A stretch of 23,379 nucleotides of DNA from NCBI GenBank assembly GCA_000444245.1, contig ATSW01014159.1, positions 1 to 23,379 on the forward strand. Direction: 5' to 3'. The notes beneath the pieces are model-generated. The model saw nothing but the letters and a program-made list of their open reading frames with translations. It had not been told where the DNA came from and did not search any database. This document shows, piece by piece, positions 19,238 to 23,379 of the stretch; position 1 is the first letter of the stretch; every line of letters begins with the position of its first letter. This DNA comes from Botryllus schlosseri. Its lineage: Eukaryota; Chordata; Ascidiacea; Stolidobranchia; Styelidae. A program made the translations under genes and the position numbers.

Positions 19238-19906
19238 CTGTCAAAAAATCACATGTCGTGATGCGATAATGAAATGAGTAATGAGGATCAAGATGATCTG
19301 TCAATCGCAGGAATATATAGTGGATCAAACTATGCCAATAAGTAGGGCTGCATTTCAAACAAAAATCAATTTAATGCAAACATATTCAAAACAAGGCCCT
19401 AGTTTAAAACATGTTTCTTGTTGCGTGTTTTGTTTATTTGATTTTTTAGGCCATGACGTCACGAATATTCAATTGTGACGTCATCGCTGATTGGCATTGA
19501 CAATTGAAAATATAGGGTAAATATAGCTCCTTTGACGAAATAACTGTACTATTGCTGTTGAACCGACTATTTTGACGGTTCCAACCCTACCATATCGATA
19601 TACGTCGGCTATGTCGGGTGGTAATTGTCCGTTGGTTCGTACAACATGTTTTTTCGAAAGTATTTACACAATTATTGCATAATTTTACAACTTAAAAAAA
19701 CACAATTTGTTAAAGCACCAAGTGTTTTAAAACACGGTTTGTTTTAAATGCAACCCGACCAATACCGTCAAATGTCTAGGGCGAATCAGTACTGGGCGTC
19801 GATTCGAATATTATTCATTAGGCCTACGGTGTCCTAGCAGTTATATTATTTGGAAAGTTCAAATAGCGTACGTACCGGGACCTACGATAAGTCTAGAAGA
19901 TAAAGT

Positions 19907-19938
<32 letters not shown>

Positions 19939-21852
19939 TGTTTTATTAGTGTGGTGTTATGATATGCATGATTGAGCATAGCGATGGGTTCCGTATTGTT
20001 TTGATGACAGACAAGCATGTGGTCTGCGGAGAATACACTTCGAGTCGGGCTTGTAAAGGTATCTGTCTAAGTAGACAGCTAGAAGCTCAGTGATAATACT
20101 ACATGGTGGCAGCGGTACAATGAATAGATAGCGATACAATGAAAAGATAGGAAGCTAGTAAGAAGGTAGTAGGAAGGTAGGAAGAAAGTAAGTAGGCCAC
20201 CTTAAAATTATACGAACACAAAGAAAATAATGCTACTTTCCACATGCCACCTCATTTTGTCGCTTGTTTTTTATATTCTCTGTTTTACTTTTCATTCAGT
20301 GGGCCCTGTTCGTGCCTCTTTCTTACATCGCCTAGGCCCAGGTGGGTGTCTGATTTCAAAGACGACTCCAAGTCGTTTCGATACATTCCTATCTATTCAT
20401 TTTATCGCAGTTCTTTGATGTTTTGAAATGATGAAAATATTAATAAACAGGTGCTGATACACCACAATAACGATATTTTGGTGTTCTTCCAATCATACCA
20501 TTTCATTGCCTTTTGTGGTGATACTGCGGGTCGATCACATACTCCAATACACTACTATACTAGCCTACTCTGCACTAGTCCGATAAACTTTAATTACTTG
20601 AAAAATCTATTCTCACTACTCTACTCTAAACCATTACAATAAATATAATCGATTCGGATTCAAGTAGGCCTGCTCGCTTTCGGAATATAGACTTTTGCGC
20701 GCGTGTGGGTTCGGTTGTTCGCCTCACCTTAGTCTTGAATTTCTCTTTCTGCACGAGGTAAGACACGAACGAATATGCGATGATGTTTGCGAACAAGAGG
20801 ACGAATCCTATCGCTAACGTCAAAGTAAGTTGCGGCGACATGCTGCTTTCCGATTTTCTGCCTCCCGGACTTGACCCGGCCGATTGAAATGTCGAAAATG
20901 ACCTGACGAGAGAAAAGGCATGAGAGAAGATGTGAGGTTGCCGCAGAATTGATTGGTGACGTTGCTCCAATCGAAGGAATTCACCCCGCCCCACTAGCAA
21001 AACAGATGAATGTTAATTCTGGTAACGCCGTACTATTTACTATAGGCTATCCTTCCCCATACATAGCAGCTTTTGCCGTTATTAACGTTTCCAGTGAACC
21101 CTTTCGGGACCGTGAACCAAGTTAGCAGAGGTGTTCAAAGTAGTGACCACCACTGGTTATGTCATTCCTCGGCATCCGTAGGACGATTTGCATTAACGAG
21201 GCAACCCACTTAGCGCATACGGACCTTATAACTTATACCTACGTTGATGGAGTCCATGTTGGTGTGACTTTCTTCTCAGTGTTAGGTATCTGTGCCATGG
21301 GTATGGCGGCAGTCGATGTTCTTTCAGCAAAAGTGCTCTGCGTTATGCGAATTTGAGTTATTACAGCCGACCCTGACTGTTTCTATAAACAGTGTACGTG
21401 CACAATAGTACATTTACTAACCAACAGGCCGGGAATAAAATCACTCCAGAATTTTGTTTCTTTATAACGGTAGTTTGAAAACGTGTCGAAGCTTGACGAT
21501 ATATTAAGTCCACCCCGTTGAACGTCGTCGTACTTCGGCCAATTCACGACTTTCGAGTTGAACACGTAACTCAATCCGCTACTCGCGTCATTAGTTGGAT
21601 TCCTGCGAGACGTTAGTTGCCACCGCGTAGATTCGAGCCCTAATAACATACACGCGTGCCTACTGCCTTACCCACTTCTTGCAAAGTTAGCCCACATGTC
21701 CATCACGCCTTTGCTGACCATTCGATCCGTGTCGGAGAATTGGTAGGGAAATAATCCGGCGGCCCGTGTATTCATGAACGGATACCCGAAGACGAACGGG
21801 ATTTCGGCGCCATTCGCAGCGCCCAGCCATGGGGGTTGTTTCTGATTCATTC
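18299..21852 (-). CDS. NLGN: Neuroligin-like cholinesterase-fold adhesion receptor, 3' part
   Basis: Minus-strand exons 21852-21672, 21602-21422, 21337-21243, 20902-20728 and 19237-18299 join in frame (1571 nt, 522 visible residues and stop). The first two give the end of a carboxylesterase-like domain: PPWLGAANGAEIPFVFGYPF, then MWANFARSGNPTND, NYRYKETKFWSDFIPGLL. Next come a Ser/Thr/Pro-rich stalk, a transmembrane helix TLTLAIGFVLLFANIIAYSF that aligns closely with that of neuroligins, and a 312-residue tail ending VVTKL, a class I PDZ ligand. Neuroligins are postsynaptic partners of neurexins. Where active cholinesterases have the catalytic His (GVxHGxE), this has Asn (GAANGAE), so enzyme activity is unlikely. 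The N-terminal esterase exons lie beyond 21852. Gliotactin-type receptors are the main alternative. Confidence 0.88.
19343..19758 (+). mobile_element. hAT-type MITE, family TAGGGTTG, copy 2 (416 bp)
   Basis: The ends are TAGGGCTGCATTTCAAAC and, inward from the right, TCGGGTTGCATTTAAAAC. The flanking 8-mers CCAATAAG (19335-19342) and CCAATACC (19759-19766) match at 6 of 8. It is the inverted relative of 5023-5594 without that copy's internal duplication. It lies in the intron between the transmembrane and tail exons of the neuroligin-like gene. No coding. Confidence 0.78.
19907..19938. repeat. (ATC)n microsatellite
   Basis: About ten ATC units in the intron of the neuroligin-like gene. Confidence 0.95.
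20105..20195. repeat. Purine-rich simple repeat (GGTAG/GAAG)
   Basis: Degenerate AAGGTAG and GATA-like units, for example AAGGTAGTAGGAAGGTAGG near 20163. It lies in the intron between the transmembrane and tail exons. Confidence 0.65.
20196..20727. other. Intron of the NLGN-like gene, nothing recognised
   Basis: The short frames at 20230-20426 are not supported by splice sites or similarity. Confidence 0.5.
20728..20902 (-). CDS. NLGN: NLGN-like exon: transmembrane segment
   Basis: The acceptor CCTTTTCTCTCGTCAG is followed by G, then SFSTFQSAGSSPGGRKSESS, MSPQL, the hydrophobic helix TLTLAIGFVLLFANIIAYSF and the basic stop-transfer QKEKFKTK; donor GTGAGG at 20727. The helix aligns position by position with the neuroligin [20 protein letters not shown]. 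The open frame beyond both splice sites is intron. Confidence 0.9.
21243..21337 (-). CDS. NLGN: NLGN-like exon: Ser/Thr/Pro-rich stalk
   Basis: This small 95-nt exon was found by phase matching. The acceptor CGCATAACGCAG is followed in phase 0 by STFAERTSTAAIPMAQIPNT and EKKVTPTWTPS, then AC before donor GTAGGTATAAG (phase 2). It joins exactly to the next exon, whose first base G completes Thr. The composition fits the O-glycosylated stalk between esterase domain and membrane in neuroligins. A plus-strand frame covering it is a shadow. Confidence 0.75.
21422..21602 (-). CDS. NLGN: NLGN-like exon: end of esterase domain
   Basis: It follows a 69-bp intron. The acceptor ACGTCTCGCAG is followed by G completing Gly, then NPTNDASSGLSYVFN, NWPKYDDVQRGGLNIS and NYRYKETKFWSDFIPGLL. 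The donor GTTAGT begins (on the minus strand) at 21421. FWSDFIPGL matches the FW-----P-L end of cholinesterase-fold domains. Confidence 0.88.
21672..21852 (-). CDS. NLGN: NLGN-like exon: esterase domain, former catalytic-His region
   Basis: The acceptor TTTTGAAATCAG is followed by GA completing a codon, then MNQKQPPWLGAANGAEIPF, VFGYPFMNTRAAGLFPYQFS and MVSKGVMDMWANFARSG. The donor GTAAGG at 21671 leaves GG of a Gly codon. The 5' boundary is the least sure: the open frame continues to 21898 and an earlier AG is possible. Confidence 0.8.
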
Positions 21853-22424
21853 CTGATTTCAAAATGACTAATTGTTGCACTGGACAGAATTCCATCAAAC
21901 GAGGAATTTGAGAGATATAATCGAACGAATCATCGATGGTAATAATAGCATGCTATACAACGATCTAGTCTTCCAATTTATGTCACATTTAGTCGGGGCT
22001 GGGACTTGCAAAGGTCTTTATAGCCGATTTAGAAATGTCATGCGACCTTAAAAAAGATTCTATCCTCCCGGACTTGTATTTGGACATGATGCAGAATTTA
22101 TTCAGGATTTGCAGTTGGACTTGGGTTTGAATCTTAGATCCGGAACATAATTTTGATTTCAAAATATGAAACCCCCTCATCATCTCTAATATCCGCAACA
22201 TCCATGTATTTCAATTACCATTAGTCCTGTACTATGTTGTGTACGTCGTGTGTGTGTGAGAGAAGAGTATGGAGTGTGAGAAGTGCGGATAAGAGATTAA
22301 TGCTACCTTTAACTCAAACACCTCTGGTTCTGACAGCATTGACATTTATAAAATACCGGGATAGCGGTGTTAGGTTAGCAAATGGGAGTGCTGGCAAGAG
22401 TTATAGTATGAGCTATATCTCATT
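21853..22424. other. Probable NLGN-like intron, nothing recognised
   Basis: I looked here for the preceding esterase exon on the minus strand and did not find one. A GTGTGTGTGAGAG run lies near 22250. Confidence 0.45.
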
Positions 22425-22525
22425 AGTTTAGTTCAGCTTATTAATAATAATTTTATCAATTTGCAACAGCACAAGATTGCGACAAAGTGAAAATATAAGA
22501 AGGAAGAGTCTGTTTGTCTTGATTG
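22425..22525 (+). repeat. Dispersed repeat R1, third copy
   Basis: It shares TTAGTTCAG, then TTATCAATTTGCAACAGCAC, AAGATTGCGACAAAGTGAAA and AGTCT with 13391/14399 and 15735. Same orientation. Confidence 0.6.
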
Positions 22526-22591
22526 CAAACGGAAGAAGATGCCTTAGGATATTCTCATAGGTCCTGGTTTTCCGTTCCGCGATTTGGGTCC

Positions 22592-22680
22592 GGCTAAGGC
22601 AGGGGCGGGCAACATACGGCCCACGGGCCCGACCCGGCCCGCGAAGGGATTTTGTCCAGCCCGCGGACAGTTTTCCGTCT
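22592..22680 (+). mobile_element. hAT (Charlie-like) terminal fragment, GC-rich end
   Basis: It begins CAGGGGCGGGCAACATACGG and continues with CGGGCC/GGCCCGCG words, a form typical of one end of Charlie-like hAT transposons. No matching opposite end or target duplication is visible, so the right boundary is approximate. Confidence 0.55.
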
Positions 22681-23007
22681 TACATGATAATGTGGATCGC
22701 GGTCCCAGTCTGCCGAGATTCCCCACTACTTGCCTACTACGTCAAATTTTAGTGACTGTATGTTATTATATACGTGTATGCGCAGCGTTGCGAGAGTGGA
22801 GCTTACGAGTAAGTTCGTCGAAGCGAGAAGACTTGCATTATCGGCATTTATGATGCACTCAACCCTAATGTCGTCTGTGGTAATCATGATTTTTGTCGAC
22901 TACAATGGTCATTTACACCAGGCTGATATTTCTTAGTTTTGATTCCGTAACCGCCGACTTGTAGCACGGCACACTTCTAGGCTTTTGTAAGGCACCGCTT
23001 GTGCCAG
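22681..23007. other. Between two hAT ends, unassigned
   Basis: This may be the inside of the element that starts at 22592. No transposase motif was recognised. Confidence 0.4.
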
Positions 23008-23379
23008 GGGTCGCCAACACAAAACGGGTCGCAGGCCAATTTTCAAATTTCGTAGAGGACGCGGGCCGCATGAATTCAATATCGAGATTAATCAGGCCAC
23101 ATAGTTGAACAACGACGCTGTCTCGTCACCTACTCAACCCTTATGAATTGATATCTTGGTAAATTAGGGTTACCGGGCTTATGGAACGCCTGAAAATCTT
23201 AATGAGGGATTGCACCGTGTGTTGATTGATCAGAGAGAAGCAGACATGGCGGCGCCTGTATGACAATATTATTCTCAAATCCACATTGTCTTCGCCATTA
23301 TCGGCGAGATATGGCTTTGAAGTGACATTGCTGTCGTGAAAATACATTCATTAAATACGATTTATTCCTTGTATATGTG
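23008..23379 (-). mobile_element. hAT (Charlie-like) end, element runs off the window
   Basis: CAGGGGTCGCCAACACAAAA, then GGTCGCAGGCC and GCGGGCCGCATG, are typical of a Charlie-like hAT end. About 250 bp inward, a minus-strand stretch with VDLRIILSYRR weakly resembles the DLRVALS word near the C-terminus of ZBED5-like hAT transposases. That orientation would fit an end lying just past the transposase stop. The far end is outside the window. Confidence 0.5.

Noticed and set aside
18936-19358. Plus frame 18936-19277 and minus frame 19092-19358 overlapping the tail exon
   Set aside because: Both are other-frame shadows of the neuroligin-like last exon, which has acceptor, phase and PDZ end in the chosen frame.
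20903-21000. N-terminal extension MLVGRGEFLRL of the minus frame containing the transmembrane segment
   Set aside because: It lies upstream of a strong acceptor (TTTTCTCTCGTCAG) whose phase matches the stalk exon, so it is intron.
21159-21356. 65-codon plus-strand frame
   Set aside because: Antisense shadow of the neuroligin-like stalk exon, which is supported by splice phase on both sides.
22584-22853. 89-codon plus frame with Gly/Pro/Arg-rich start
   Set aside because: Its start is translation of the GC-rich hAT end at 22592; no similarity beyond it.

Overview
This window looks like nuclear DNA of an invertebrate animal, probably marine. It is AT-rich and intron-rich, with metazoan-only gene families, scattered TAGGCCTA-type words and many small DNA transposons. 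No species can be named from the sequence. A few isolated Ns lie at about 2107-2289. All three genes I can identify were pieced together from splice sites and family similarity recalled from memory; nothing was searched.

Layout. (1) Positions 1-4573, plus strand: the 3' end of IQCA1/DRC11, the IQ- and AAA-domain subunit of the axonemal nexin-dynein regulatory complex. Three shared exons are followed by two alternative, homologous terminal exons that each encode a WYxKTPLGKKR block and a lysine-rich tail. (2) About 4574-7995: no recognised gene, one 572-bp hAT-type MITE, and a CpG-richer patch near 7430-7900. (3) About 7996-12426, minus strand: a complete five-exon MXD/MAD-family bHLH-leucine-zipper repressor, predicted at 218 residues, with a likely 2-kb 3' UTR. 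(4) 12427-16857: the MXD upstream region and intergenic DNA, with a 974-bp hAT element inserted in an older dispersed repeat. (5) 16858-21852 and onward, minus strand: the 3' part of a neuroligin-like cholinesterase-fold adhesion receptor. Visible are the C-terminal esterase exons, a Ser/Thr/Pro stalk exon, a transmembrane exon and a 312-residue cytoplasmic exon ending in a class I PDZ ligand. A 1340-bp hAT relic lies about 100 bp beyond its stop codon. (6) 21853-23379: an intron or upstream part of that gene, holding repeat and hAT-end fragments.

The three genes do not form a functional unit. What links the window is a dense collection of hAT-superfamily DNA transposons with several distinct terminal sequences. 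Five have both ends and 8-bp target duplications; two more show one end only. I see no CRISPR array, rRNA, convincing tRNA, retroelement or viral element. The most interesting features are the duplicated DRC11 terminal exon, the esterase-fold receptor with Asn in place of the usual catalytic His, and the hAT relic placed to form its 3' UTR.
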